Source of the DNA: Glacieibacterium sp965200405
GTDB lineage: Bacteria > Pseudomonadota > Alphaproteobacteria > Sphingomonadales > Sphingomonadaceae
Length of the DNA: 64,000 nucleotides
Direction of reading: 5' to 3'
NCBI RefSeq assembly: GCF_965200405.1
Contig: NZ_OZ241356.1
Coordinates: 2,294,001 to 2,358,000 of the forward strand
In this document: positions 27,048 to 35,706 of the stretch, piece by piece
Layout: every line of letters starts with the position of its first letter
How positions within the stretch are numbered: position 1 is the first letter of the stretch
The notes under the pieces: model-generated
Told to the model about the DNA's origin: nothing
What the model saw: only the letters and a program-made list of their open reading frames with translations
Database searches by the model: none
Program-made: the position numbers and the translations under genes

Positions 27048-28225
27048 GGATCGCGCTGCTCGGGCACATCCGTCATCCGATCGCCCAACCGTTCATGGGC
27101 GGTATGGAGGCGCATAGCTGGATGCTTGCGGATGGACTGCGGGCGCGCGGTCACGATGTCACGCTTTTCGCCTCGGGCGACAGCGACCCGCGCTTCGAGA
27201 TTTCGCCGATCGTCGACGAACATTACGATCGGACGTTTCCATGGCACGATTTTCACGGCACCGATGCTTTGAACGGTCACCTCGATGCGGCGTTCGCGGC
27301 GACATGCGATCGCTTGGTACGAAGCGATTTCGACGTCGTTCATAACAATAGCCTGCACCGTTTCCCGGTGCGGCTGGCGCAGGCTTCGGCCGTTGCGATG
27401 GTTACGACGCTGCACGTCCCGCCGTTCATCGGCCTGGCGCGCGCGGTACGCGAAACAGCGGTACCGTCGAGCCTCTTCACAGTGCCGTCGACAAGCCAAC
27501 TGAGGGCATGGTGGCCTGATGGTGCCCCTGCCGAGGCCGTCGTCGTGCCGAACGGGATCGATATCGGACATTGGCGCTACAGTTCCGACCACGACGGCGG
27601 CGCGATTTGGTTCGGACGGATCACCCCGAACAAGGGGACGCACCTGGCTGCTGCAGCGGCGACGATCGCCGAAATGCCGCTGACGATCTACGGAACGATC
27701 GAGCACCGCGACTATTTCGAGACCGAGGTTCGGCCACTGCTTACCGACAGGATCAAGTATGGCGGCCATCTCGACGGCCCGGACCTCGCCGAGCGCGTCC
27801 GCCGTTCTGCGGTACTACTGTTCACGCCGCTGTGGGACGAGCCGTTCGGTCTTGCTGCGGTCGAAGCGATGGCCTGCGGCGTGCCAGTCGCCTCGCTCGA
27901 TAGCGGGGCGGCGCGCGAAGTAATCGGCGATGCGGGATGCTTCGCCGATAGCCCTGACGCCGAGAGCCTGGCAGCAGCGCTACGTCGGGCGATGGCAGTT
28001 CCCCGTCGGATACCGCGAGCGCGCGTCGAGCGTTTGTTTACGCTCGACCGGATGATCGACCGATATGAGGAATTATACGGTCAGGTTCGGCGGTCTATCG
28101 CGGTCCGGGCGGCCCATTCGACTTCGGGCAACCGAGCCTTCGGAGGTCAAATTTCGAGCCAAGCAGGTCGTAGTTCGATATCCGAAACGTCAACTCTATT
28201 GCGTTCGGTTTCGAGCACTCTGTAA
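27044..28225 (+). CDS. Family 4 glycosyltransferase
   Basis: This 393-residue GT-B enzyme has an acceptor domain with GGMEAHSWMLADGLRARGHDV. Its donor domain has VVPNGIDIGHW, FGRITPNKGTHLAAAA and the E-x7-E motif in WDEPFGLAAVEAMACGVPV near residue 265. It is the last gene of the SPS-led operon, overlapping the GT2 stop (ATGA). The final 40 residues are Ser-rich and unlike the family, so the C-terminus may be extended by readthrough into non-homologous sequence. Substrates are unknown. Confidence 0.85.
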   Translation: MRIALLGHIRHPIAQPFMGGMEAHSWMLADGLRARGHDVTLFASGDSDPRFEISPIVDEHYDRTFPWHDFHGTDALNGHLDAAFAATCDRLVRSDFDVVHNNSLHRFPVRLAQASAVAMVTTLHVPPFIGLARAVRETAVPSSLFTVPSTSQLRAWWPDGAPAEAVVVPNGIDIGHWRYSSDHDGGAIWFGRITPNKGTHLAAAAATIAEMPLTIYGTIEHRDYFETEVRPLLTDRIKYGGHLDGPDLAERVRRSAVLLFTPLWDEPFGLAAVEAMACGVPVASLDSGAAREVIGDAGCFADSPDAESLAAALRRAMAVPRRIPRARVERLFTLDRMIDRYEELYGQVRRSIAVRAAHSTSGNRAFGGQISSQAGRSSISETSTLLRSVSSTL

Positions 28226-28236
28226 CTGTACGAACA

Positions 28237-28371
28237 TTAGTCTCTAGGTCCGATAAACTGCAGGGACAGCTTGAATGTTGCCGACTGTGCCTGGTCTGCC
28301 TCGCCAAATTCCAGGTTCATGAGCGAAAACTGGTAGGTGCTCACCAGCTTGGCGCCGCCGCCGATACATCG
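28237..28371 (-). pseudogene. Possible remnant of a lost gene, 3' end only
   Basis: A minus-strand frame of about 44 codons ends at a TAA (28237-28239) and is closed upstream by TGA. It reads like a genuine beta-strand-rich protein C-terminus, with KLVSTYQFSLMNLEFGEA and ATFKLSLQFIG. There is no start or upstream match. I cannot name the family, and it may be chance. Confidence 0.25.
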
Positions 28372-28418
28372 TCACGGTGGACTCGCTGGCTACTCTCGAG
28401 CCCGGACGTGATGTTGCC

Positions 28419-28910
28419 TCAAGGTAACTTGACGGGTTCGGTGATCAGCACGCTCTGCGGCTTTCCAATCGGCATCAGCGAGCCGGCGAGGATGACGAGC
28501 GGCTCCCGGGACGGATTGGACGGGTGGAGCACCAACGTCTCGTTCTCGAGCGCAGAGTCGCCAGGCCCCAGCGTCACTGGGTTCGGCCCGGCCCTGACCT
28601 CGGTCGCCGGTCCCATGCTGCCATCGGGCAGGGCCCGGCGCACCACCGCGCTGCCACCAAGGACCTGGAGCGAGAGATGTCCGGACAGCACGTAGATGAC
28701 CTGCATGCCGGAATGCACTTCGCCCGGGATAGTCGCGCCGGGAGCGAAGACCACACGGCGGAGCGAAAGCTCGAGGCCGGGTGCCGCGACCGGTTGTCCG
28801 GACCCGAGCACTGTCCGGCTAACGCCTTTGACGCCGGCATCCTGGGCGAAACCAGGCGATCCGAGCGCCAGAAGCGCAAGAGATCCCGCGAAGGTCGTTA
28901 TCTTCATCAT
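28419..28910 (-). CDS. Exported cupin-domain protein
   Basis: This 163-residue protein has a signal peptide (MMKITTFAGSLALLALGSPGFA, cleavage before QDAG). A single cupin fold follows, with LRRVVFAPGATIPGEVHSGMQVIYVLSG as two short blocks and a second half around LGPGDSALENETLVLHP. Only one of the usual metal-binding His residues (GEVHSG) is clear. A metal role is therefore uncertain, and it may be a periplasmic binding or sensing protein. The ATG at 28910 opens the signal peptide; upstream in-frame sequence is not convincing. Confidence 0.78.
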   Translation of the reverse strand: MMKITTFAGSLALLALGSPGFAQDAGVKGVSRTVLGSGQPVAAPGLELSLRRVVFAPGATIPGEVHSGMQVIYVLSGHLSLQVLGGSAVVRRALPDGSMGPATEVRAGPNPVTLGPGDSALENETLVLHPSNPSREPLVILAGSLMPIGKPQSVLITEPVKLP

Positions 28911-29129
28911 GCGACTGTCCTTGCTGCTGTTCGGCGACGACGGATCGGTGCGGGCTGGACGCCCAATCGTGTAAAATGGCTTTGCTAGGAGTAGATGCAT
29001 AGACATGCTGTCAAGTAGGTCAGGGTCTGCATCGTTTGCCAATTGCGATGACGATCTTTTGACCATCGTTCAACGCCTGGTAGCGTCCGGCCGCCGCGGG
29101 CCCGGCAACGGCGCAGCCCATTTACGTAT

Positions 29130-29606
29130 TCAACGGTCCGCGGCACCGGCCAGACATGCACCGATGCGGCGGCCGCTATCGCGACCGCGGAAATCGACCG
29201 TTATCTCACCGGACTGCGCCTCGCCCGAAAAGCTGAAGTCATAGCCGTTCCCGTCGTAGGTACCGGAGCCGTCGACGCGGAGCGCAGGATAGCGGCTGTC
29301 ATTGCACTCGCCGGCTGCCGTGATCTTACCGCCTGCCATCGCATAACGTGAAAAGCGGCACTGGACGGCCTTGCCGGCGAGCAGGAACTTCTGCGGATCA
29401 ATCAGGTCCGACGCCGAATGGCACGCCCGATAGCTCGGCGGGGACGGCAGCATGCCTTGCGCCTGGTCAGCGAGAAGCGAGGAGCCGTTCACCTCGTCGA
29501 CAACGTAGACGACGGTATGCTCCCATAGCCCCGGCAACGGCACAGGCGCAGATGCCGCCGCCAACAGCACTGGCAACAGGACGACGAGCAGGGGGATGCG
29601 TCGCAT
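29130..29606 (-). CDS. Exported DUF3617-like protein
   Basis: This 158-residue protein has a signal peptide (RIPLLVVLLPVLLAAASAP). Its mature part contains LPGLWEHTV, three spaced Cys (YRACHSA, VQCRFS, GECND), a GGKITAAGEC turn and a GSGTYDGNGYDFSFSG strand pair. This matches DUF3617, small secreted or periplasmic proteins of unknown function common in sphingomonads. It stands alone on the minus strand between the cupin and Lrp genes. Confidence 0.72.
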   Translation of the reverse strand: MRRIPLLVVLLPVLLAAASAPVPLPGLWEHTVVYVVDEVNGSSLLADQAQGMLPSPPSYRACHSASDLIDPQKFLLAGKAVQCRFSRYAMAGGKITAAGECNDSRYPALRVDGSGTYDGNGYDFSFSGEAQSGEITVDFRGRDSGRRIGACLAGAADR

Positions 29607-29670
29607 GGTGCTGCTAACGCGCGAACCGACGACATTGCCCGCCGCAGAAGTATCGGTCTTTGCCGGGGTG

Positions 29671-30165
29671 TCACGATTTCGTGCTGAACAGCCGATCGAG
29701 CGGAAGTTCGTGCTTCACGAACGGTACCCGCAACACGATGCGGCTCGAGAACCTGACGATGCCGAGTTCGGCTGCGAGCAGTGCATCCATGACGGTCTGA
29801 AAGTGATCGACGCTGCGGGTGACGATCTTGAGCAGGAAGTCATATCCGCCGCTGACGTTGTAGCACTCCATTATCTCGGGAAACATTTCCGCGGCCTCCT
29901 CGAAGCGCCGCATGTCCTTTCGCCGATGATGGCTGACCGTGATCTCGGTGAAGACGACGAGCAGATCGCCCAGCATGGCCATCGCCAGATGCGCACCGAA
30001 GCCCTGAATGACCCCGATCTTCTGCAGCCGCTTGACGCGCGTAAGGCAGGGGCTGGGGCTTAATCCCACAAGCTCCGACAGCTCGACATTGGAGCAGCGC
30101 CCGAGCCGCTGGAGTTGCGACAGGATCCTGAAGTCCATACGATCCAGTTCAAGCCCCGAGCGCAT
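29671..30165 (-). CDS. Lrp/AsnC family transcriptional regulator
   Basis: This 164-residue regulator has an N-terminal helix-turn-helix (MDFRILSQLQRLGRCSNVEL, then LSPSPCLTRVKRLQKIGVI) and a C-terminal ligand-binding RAM/ACT-like domain with VSGGYDFLLKIV. It is the last gene of a minus-strand run, 18 bases after the class III aminotransferase. It therefore likely controls the HAD-kinase-aminotransferase genes in response to an amino acid or amino alcohol. The effector is not deducible. Confidence 0.93.
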   Translation of the reverse strand: MRSGLELDRMDFRILSQLQRLGRCSNVELSELVGLSPSPCLTRVKRLQKIGVIQGFGAHLAMAMLGDLLVVFTEITVSHHRRKDMRRFEEAAEMFPEIMECYNVSGGYDFLLKIVTRSVDHFQTVMDALLAAELGIVRFSSRIVLRVPFVKHELPLDRLFSTKS

Positions 30166-30183
30166 GCGCCTCTCCGCCCCTGT

Positions 30184-31530
30184 TCAGCCAGCCGATGCCG
30201 CCTCGGCCAGTGCCTCGTCGAGACCTTGTACCACCATCGCGACCTGCTCGCTGGTCAGCACCAGCGGCGGGCGGATCTTGAGGACGTTATGGCCATTGGC
30301 ACAGGCGCTGAGCAGGATGCCCTTGTCGCGCAGCAGGTTGACGACGCGACTGGTCGTCTCGCGGTCGGCTCGACGCGTCAGGCGGTCGGAGACGAGCTCG
30401 ACGCCGACGAACATGCCGATGCCCCGGACGTCGCCGATCGCCTCGTGCCGCCCGGCCAGCGCCGCGATGCCGCCGCGTAATTCGGCGCCGATCTTTGCGG
30501 CATGGGCGATCAGGTCTTCCTGCTCGATCGTGTCGAGCACGGCGACCGCGGCGGCGCACGATACGGTGTTGCCGGCGAAGGTGTTGAAGTAGCGCGAGTC
30601 CGCGCCGAAGCGGGCGACGGCATCCTGCGTCACCATCAGTCCGGCGATCGGCTGGCCGTTACCCATCGGCTTGCCCATGGTCACGACGTCGGGGCTGAGG
30701 CCGTGGCGCTGGAAGCCCCACATATGGTCCCCGGTCCGGCCAAAGCCCGGCTGCACCTCGTCGGCGACGAACAGCCCGCCCGCCTGCCGGATGGCTGCAA
30801 CTGCGCCCTTCAGGAACCCGGCTGGGCCCGGCAGCACGCCGTCGCTGGTGAACACCGTGTCGACGATCAGCATCGCCGGCTTGATGCCGTGCCGCTTGAG
30901 ATCGGCGATTGCTGCCTCGACGTCGCAGGTGAAGCGGTCGCCGAGATCGACGCCATCGGCATGATAGGCCCGCGGTGCGGGCACGACCCGGACGTGCGAG
31001 CCGAGATCGACGCTCATGCCGAGCGATGGCGAGAATTGCGAAACCGCGTCGGTGAAGCCGTGGTAGGCGGTCTCGGTGACGATGATGCCGGTGCCGCCGG
31101 TTCGCACCTTGGCCATCCGATAGGCGAGATCGTTGGCCTCGCTGCCGGTGCAGGTCAGCATCAGATGCGCCAGATCGGTGCCGGCGACGGTCGCGAGCAG
31201 CCGCTCGGCCAGCTCCAGGATCGTCTCGTGCAGGTAGCGGGTATTCGTCGCCAGCGTCGCGACCTGCCGACAGATCGCCTCGACCACCCGTGGGTGGCAA
31301 TGACCAAGCGAGGTGACGTTGTTGTAGATGTCGAGGTAGCGGCGGCCATCGCCGTCGATCAGCCAGGCGCCCTCGCCACGCACGATATGCAGCGGCCGCT
31401 CGTACATCAGCCGGTAGGCCGGCCCGAGCAGCCGGTTGCGACGGTCGATCGTCGCTGCGGTCTCGGCACCGACATCCGCCCGTCCGGGAATATAGGCATT
31501 GACCATGTTGAGATCGATCGTGCCGCTCAT
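30184..31530 (-). CDS. Class III PLP enzyme, probable amino-alcohol phospho-lyase
   Basis: This 448-residue aminotransferase-fold protein has GDGRRYLDIYNNVTSLGHCHP near residue 60 and the cofactor-phosphate site TCTGSEANDLAYRMAK. The Schiff-base Lys is in VTMGKPMGNGQPIAG near residue 285. The GKPMGNG form is typical of the ethanolamine-phosphate and phosphohydroxylysine phospho-lyases rather than ordinary transaminases. The gene overlaps an upstream kinase gene by four bases (ATGA), which supports a kinase followed by a phospho-lyase. The likely outcome is phosphate and ammonia release to an aldehyde; which amino alcohol is used is inference. Confidence 0.85.
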   Translation of the reverse strand: MSGTIDLNMVNAYIPGRADVGAETAATIDRRNRLLGPAYRLMYERPLHIVRGEGAWLIDGDGRRYLDIYNNVTSLGHCHPRVVEAICRQVATLATNTRYLHETILELAERLLATVAGTDLAHLMLTCTGSEANDLAYRMAKVRTGGTGIIVTETAYHGFTDAVSQFSPSLGMSVDLGSHVRVVPAPRAYHADGVDLGDRFTCDVEAAIADLKRHGIKPAMLIVDTVFTSDGVLPGPAGFLKGAVAAIRQAGGLFVADEVQPGFGRTGDHMWGFQRHGLSPDVVTMGKPMGNGQPIAGLMVTQDAVARFGADSRYFNTFAGNTVSCAAAVAVLDTIEQEDLIAHAAKIGAELRGGIAALAGRHEAIGDVRGIGMFVGVELVSDRLTRRADRETTSRVVNLLRDKGILLSACANGHNVLKIRPPLVLTSEQVAMVVQGLDEALAEAASAG

Positions 31531-32573
31531 CCTTGGTCTCCGCTTCGCACGCCGGCCAGCAGGCGGTCGCGTGCGTCTTGTGGGGTTAGCTCGGCAATCA
31601 GGCGCAGCGCGGCCCACGAAGCCGGGTTGTGGCGCATGATATAAGCATGGTTCTCGGGATAGCGGCGCGACCGCCATTCGGAGATCAGCACGGTGATCAG
31701 GTGGCGCGTCGTCATCAGCTCGGCGACGATGTCCTGCTCCTCGGGCAACAGCGGCAGGACCGCGTGATAGGCACCGACGAAATCGGCGGCCGCGGCGAGC
31801 GGGTCGGCTGCGTCGGTCATCTGGTAGGCGGCGCCGGTCGCGACTTCGCTCACCAGCGGCGCGTGGACCATGTCGCCGAAATCGATGATCCCGGTAACCT
31901 GCTCGTGATCGTCGGCGGCGACCAGCACGTTGTACAGGTGAAAGTCGTTGTGGATGGCCTGGGCGCGCAGGCCCCCGAGGCGCGGCAGCAGCTTGTTGAT
32001 GAACCGGTCCATGAAGTGCTGGACGATGCTGCGCTCGGCTTCGCCGACGATCCCATCGACCAGATGGACCAGCCGGTCGGCCCGCGCGATGTTCCACAAC
32101 AGGTCGTGCGACGCCGCGGGATGGACGAAATCGCGCAGCGCAAGGTCGAGCCTGGCGAGAGCGGCGCCGAGCTGGACCCGCTGCGCCCGGCTGCACGCCG
32201 TGCCCTTGGCCTGCACGCCGTCCAGATAGGTCAGCAGGCGAACGGCGCAGCGCCGGCCATCCGCCAGAACGACATGATCGCCGCTCGTGCCGGCCAGCGT
32301 CGACAGGATCCGCGGCACCGGCCGGGCCGGGTCGACCCTGGCGATATGATCGAGGCAGGCAGTCTGGAGGTCGACCACCTCGTCCGCATCGGACGGATTG
32401 CTGATCTTGAGCAGATAGTTGCGGTCGTCCTCTCCGGTAAGGCGAAAATTCTCGTCACGCTCGCTGGTCAGCAACTCGGCCTTGGTGCGGATGCCGTACA
32501 AGCGGACCGCGAGCTGCTCTGCGTCCGCGGGCGACAGGTCGGGCACGCTCGACGCAAGTTGGGCGCCGTTCAC
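31527..32573 (-). CDS. APH-type small-molecule kinase (hydroxylysine kinase-like)
   Basis: This 348-residue protein of the aminoglycoside-phosphotransferase/choline-kinase fold has the Brenner motif IHNDFHLYNVLV near residue 215 and IIDFGDMVHAPL near 238. The N-lobe contains NYLLKISNPSDADEV. The GTG at 32573 overlaps the HAD gene stop by four bases, and the stop overlaps the next ATG in the same way. Its partner is a phospho-lyase-type PLP enzyme, as in hydroxylysine degradation, so phosphorylation of an amino alcohol is the best guess. Antibiotic resistance is less likely given the context. Confidence 0.84.
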   Translation of the reverse strand: MNGAQLASSVPDLSPADAEQLAVRLYGIRTKAELLTSERDENFRLTGEDDRNYLLKISNPSDADEVVDLQTACLDHIARVDPARPVPRILSTLAGTSGDHVVLADGRRCAVRLLTYLDGVQAKGTACSRAQRVQLGAALARLDLALRDFVHPAASHDLLWNIARADRLVHLVDGIVGEAERSIVQHFMDRFINKLLPRLGGLRAQAIHNDFHLYNVLVAADDHEQVTGIIDFGDMVHAPLVSEVATGAAYQMTDAADPLAAAADFVGAYHAVLPLLPEEQDIVAELMTTRHLITVLISEWRSRRYPENHAYIMRHNPASWAALRLIAELTPQDARDRLLAGVRSGDQG

Positions 32574-33235
32574 AGGCCCAGCAGAGCCGGCAGCTGGCGG
32601 ATGTCGGTCAATCGATTGACGCCATATTCCGTCGACGTCGGCTCGTGCCCCCGATCGATGAAAGCCTTCGCCATGAAGCCGAGGTCGTCGGCGGTCATCA
32701 GGTCGTAGCGGAAGCTGGACGAGCAATGCATCATCCGGTCGGGGCTGGAGCCGAGACGATCGAACATGTGTTCGAACGCCTGCATGCGCGGCTTGTAGGC
32801 TTGCGCCTCCTCGGCGGTGCAGACCGCGTGGAACGGCGCACGGAGGTGCGTGACGCTCGCCGGGATGAGATCGACCATCGAGTTCGACAGGATTACCAGC
32901 GGGTAATGGGGCGCGATCGCCTCCAGCACTTCGACGACGCCTGGATGGGGCTGCCACGTCGGCACCGCGGCATAGAGCGCCTCGCCGTCGCTTTCGCGGT
33001 ACTCGACGTCATGCGCCGCGCAGGCCCGGCGAATAGCGTTCGTCACGACGTCGAGGAACGGCTTCCAGGCGCCCAGAACTTCGTCAAGGCGATAGGCCCG
33101 GAAGCTGTCGAGGAACGGCGTCATTCGCTGCGCATCGACGCGATCGGAAAACACTCGCTTCGCCGTCGGCCCCATCTGGAAATCGATAAGTGTGCCGTAG
33201 CAATCGAAGCTGATGAAGTCCGGCCGGAAGTTCAT
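32570..33235 (-). CDS. HAD hydrolase, haloacid dehalogenase type II-like
   Basis: This 221-residue HAD protein has the nucleophile motif FISFDCYGTLIDF near residues 7-19 and the Ser/Thr motif LVILSNSMV near 115. A Lys sits in EAQAYKPRMQAF, and the acidic loop is SSSFRYDLMTADDLG. The cap arrangement resembles L-2-haloacid dehalogenases. Its place as first gene of a kinase/phospho-lyase operon makes hydrolysis of a phosphorylated or related intermediate at least as likely. It leads a four-gene run on the minus strand. Confidence 0.82.
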   Translation of the reverse strand: MNFRPDFISFDCYGTLIDFQMGPTAKRVFSDRVDAQRMTPFLDSFRAYRLDEVLGAWKPFLDVVTNAIRRACAAHDVEYRESDGEALYAAVPTWQPHPGVVEVLEAIAPHYPLVILSNSMVDLIPASVTHLRAPFHAVCTAEEAQAYKPRMQAFEHMFDRLGSSPDRMMHCSSSFRYDLMTADDLGFMAKAFIDRGHEPTSTEYGVNRLTDIRQLPALLGL

Positions 33236-33760
33236 TGATCGCCCCGTCTCGCGTCGTTTCGTGCAGTATTTTTCTACCGCGCCACGAAATCGGGAAACGC
33301 CGTTGTGGCCGCCGAGCCAAGCAGATCGAGCTTATGATGTCGGCTCGAACGGCAGAACGCGAACGCGACACGCGTTGGAAATCTGCGTTCGCGTGACGCC
33401 GCGTTTCGTCACAGTCATTGCTACCAGGCACACATCGCTGCATCGCGGCGGATGCTTACTTTCCGCCGCTACCAGTGTTCGGTGTCTCTCGTGAGGTCTG
33501 CTGGCAGGACACCAGCAACCCCTGAAGCCAGCTCGGTTGATACGGCTAGGGAAGACGAAGTCGTCCAGCGCGCCACGCGTCATTACAGCCACGCGAGCAG
33601 GCTTGTTCAAACATGATCAGGGCCGCGCTGATACCGATCATCGTGAGAGTGGCGAGCGACGCGCTCGCGCCCGAAACACTGGATGTCCGCTTTGTGGTTC
33701 AGTCGTACCTGCTGACGGCAGCTTTCTGCCAACCCAGATCGCTCCGATCGCCTGGGTGAA
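33236..33760. other. Intergenic region, 525 bases, no gene recognised
   Basis: The stretch between the HAD gene and a PEP-CTERM gene contains only short frames with no family resemblance or credible ribosome site. It must carry the promoter for the HAD-led operon. No repeat or hairpin of note was seen. Confidence 0.5.
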
Positions 33761-34459
33761 TCAGATCAGCTTGGGGGCTGACCGGCTGCTGCGTTTCCGC
33801 AGAGTGCTGCCGACCAGGCCGAAGCCCGCCAGCATCATCGCCCAACTGGCGGGCTCCGGAACAGCGCCAGACGCAGGGTCCAACGTGAGAGCGACATTAT
33901 CGATCGCTGCGGAGTAATCCGTGCTCGGATCAAGATTTCGGAAAACTATCACGGTTGCCAAGTCAGCAGCGACGAAGGTGCTCGTGCAGCGCTGCCAGGT
34001 CAGGGTGAGGCCCGGTGCTGCGTTCGTGCATGAAAAGTCGGTTCCACCAGAGCCAAACTCTACCCCCACAGTAGTTGAGGTTCCGAATAGAGGTCCGGTC
34101 ACGTTACCAACGTAGAAACTCAGCTCGTACCTCGCACCTGGATTGGTGGCGACCGACTGCTGCACTCCGGTCGGGGAATTGCTTACGAATCCCGCTAGAT
34201 CCAACCAGGTGTTGCCGGCAAAAGCGGGGAAGGTATAGCCGGGATTGCCTGAAAAATCAGACCGGACTTGCGACACCGACTCAAAGGCAGGACCAACGAT
34301 TTCCCAGCCAGCGAGGGTCGACGAGCCGACCGCATGATTGAGATACTCTGTTGCCAATACAGGACTTTCGAAACTCCCATTCGTTACGAGGTTCGCAGCA
34401 TTAGCTCCGACAGGGACGGCAGCGGCAGCTATCATGAACGCAAAAGCGTACCTGTGCAT
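33761..34459 (-). CDS. DUF642-like PEP-CTERM protein
   Basis: This 232-residue protein has a signal peptide (hydrophobic 5-20, cleavage near ANAAN). The body begins NLVTNGSFESP, the common opening of choice-of-anchor C/DUF642 carbohydrate-binding-like domains, and contains TWLDLAGF and NPGARYELSFYVGN. The C-terminus is VPEPASWAMMLAGFGLVG followed by RKR, a sphingomonad-type PEP-CTERM tag. It is probably exported and anchored or released by exosortase. No exosortase gene is in the window. Confidence 0.87.
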   Translation of the reverse strand: MHRYAFAFMIAAAAVPVGANAANLVTNGSFESPVLATEYLNHAVGSSTLAGWEIVGPAFESVSQVRSDFSGNPGYTFPAFAGNTWLDLAGFVSNSPTGVQQSVATNPGARYELSFYVGNVTGPLFGTSTTVGVEFGSGGTDFSCTNAAPGLTLTWQRCTSTFVAADLATVIVFRNLDPSTDYSAAIDNVALTLDPASGAVPEPASWAMMLAGFGLVGSTLRKRSSRSAPKLI

Positions 34460-34650
34460 CGTCGACTCCTCTTCTGCCTCAAATCTGCAACAGGAAATCT
34501 ACTATTTCAGTTGCGATTCGTAACAGGCTCCCGGCATTTAATCATGCGTATTCATCGGTATCCGCGCATCATATCAAAATAGTCGCGCCCGCTATTTCGA
34601 GATGATCCCGCTCGCACCGTCACCTTCCCGGGAACGGCCAGCGCCCGCCC

Positions 34651-35706
34651 CTATGTCGTCATTCCAAACGCGCCGGTCGTTCCCGATTCAAGCCTCTCGA
34701 AAGTGTCCGCGAAATTATTTGAACGGCGTCTCATGCTGATTCCAACAGCAAAAAGCCCGACGATCATCATCGCCCAGGTCGACGCTTCCGGCACGACCGA
34801 TGATCCGCCGTCAGCATTCGCGATCGCAATTCCGACGATGCTGTTCTGCGGCAGCAGGTTGGTGATGTTGAGCGGGATTATCGAAGTAGCGTCGTAGCCG
34901 AACCCCCCGGCCTGCGTCAGATCGTAGGTGATCAACTCGTTGAAGCCCGACGTCTGGATAAGCCCATATAAGTTGCTTCCATCGACAGCGATCGATGTGA
35001 TGCTGTTCTGCGGCAGCAGGTTGGTGATGTTGAGCGGGATGACCGAGGTCGCGTCATAGCCGAACCCGCCGGTCTGCGTCAGATCATAGCTGATCAGCTC
35101 GTTGAAGCCCGACGTCTGGATGAGCCCGTACAGGGTGGTCCCGCTGATGGCGATCGACCGGATGCTGTTCTGGGGCAGGAGGTTGGTGATGTTGAGCGGA
35201 ATGACCGAAGTCGCGTCGTAGCCGAAGCCGCCCGGCTGCGTCAGATCGTAGGTGATCAGTTCGTTGAAACCGGAGGTCTGAATAAGCCCGTACAGGGTGG
35301 TCCCGCTGATGGCGATCGACCTGATGCTGTTTTGAGGCAGGAGATTGGTGATGTTGAGCGGGATGACCGAGGACGCGTCGTAGCCAAAGCCACCTGTTTC
35401 CGTCAGATCGTAGGTCGTCAGTTCGTTAAAACCTGACGTGGTGATCAGCCCGTAGAGGTTCGACCCTGCGACAGCGATCGACGTGATGCTGTTCTGAGGC
35501 AGGAGGTTGGTGATGTTGAGCGGGACGACCGACGTTGCGTCGTAGCCGAACCCGCCGGTCTGGCCCAGGTCATAGGTGGTGACCTCGTTGAAACCCGGTG
35601 TTTGAATAAGGCCGTAAAGCGTCGGTTCCGCTGCGACAGCTCGTTCTGAGATCGACAGGAGCGCAAGGCAGCCGATCACCGATGCTTTGACGAGGCGAGT
35701 GTGCAC
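34651..35706 (-). CDS. PEP-CTERM-type protein made of five 54-residue repeats
   Basis: This 351-residue protein has a signal peptide (about residues 1-26) and then five near-identical repeats from residues 30 to about 295. Each repeat begins LYGLIQT(S/P)GFNE and contains YDLTQ, GGFGYDATS and LNITNLLPQNSI. The pattern looks like successive blades of a beta-propeller. The C-terminus is VPEASTWAMMIVGLFAVGI then MRRR, a PEP-CTERM-like tag with PEA in place of PEP. A 20-residue tail extends past the basic cluster, which is unusual. The function is unknown. Confidence 0.85.
   Translation of the reverse strand: MHTRLVKASVIGCLALLSISERAVAAEPTLYGLIQTPGFNEVTTYDLGQTGGFGYDATSVVPLNITNLLPQNSITSIAVAGSNLYGLITTSGFNELTTYDLTETGGFGYDASSVIPLNITNLLPQNSIRSIAISGTTLYGLIQTSGFNELITYDLTQPGGFGYDATSVIPLNITNLLPQNSIRSIAISGTTLYGLIQTSGFNELISYDLTQTGGFGYDATSVIPLNITNLLPQNSITSIAVDGSNLYGLIQTSGFNELITYDLTQAGGFGYDATSIIPLNITNLLPQNSIVGIAIANADGGSSVVPEASTWAMMIVGLFAVGISMRRRSNNFADTFERLESGTTGAFGMTT
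34825..35619 (-). repeat. Five tandem 162-bp coding repeats
   Basis: Successive units begin at about 35619, 35457, 35295, 35133 and 34971 (reading leftward) and share long blocks such as AACATCACCAACCTGCT. Many differences between units are at third codon positions. The protein repeat is therefore better conserved than the DNA, which argues for selection rather than only recent copying. Confidence 0.85.

Noticed and set aside
31527..32573. Kinase as an aminoglycoside resistance gene
   Set aside because: Coupling to a phospho-lyase-type PLP enzyme and a HAD gene points to catabolism; no resistance gene context.
33236..33760. Transposase remnant in the 525-base gap
   Set aside because: No inverted repeats, target duplications or transposase motifs could be read.
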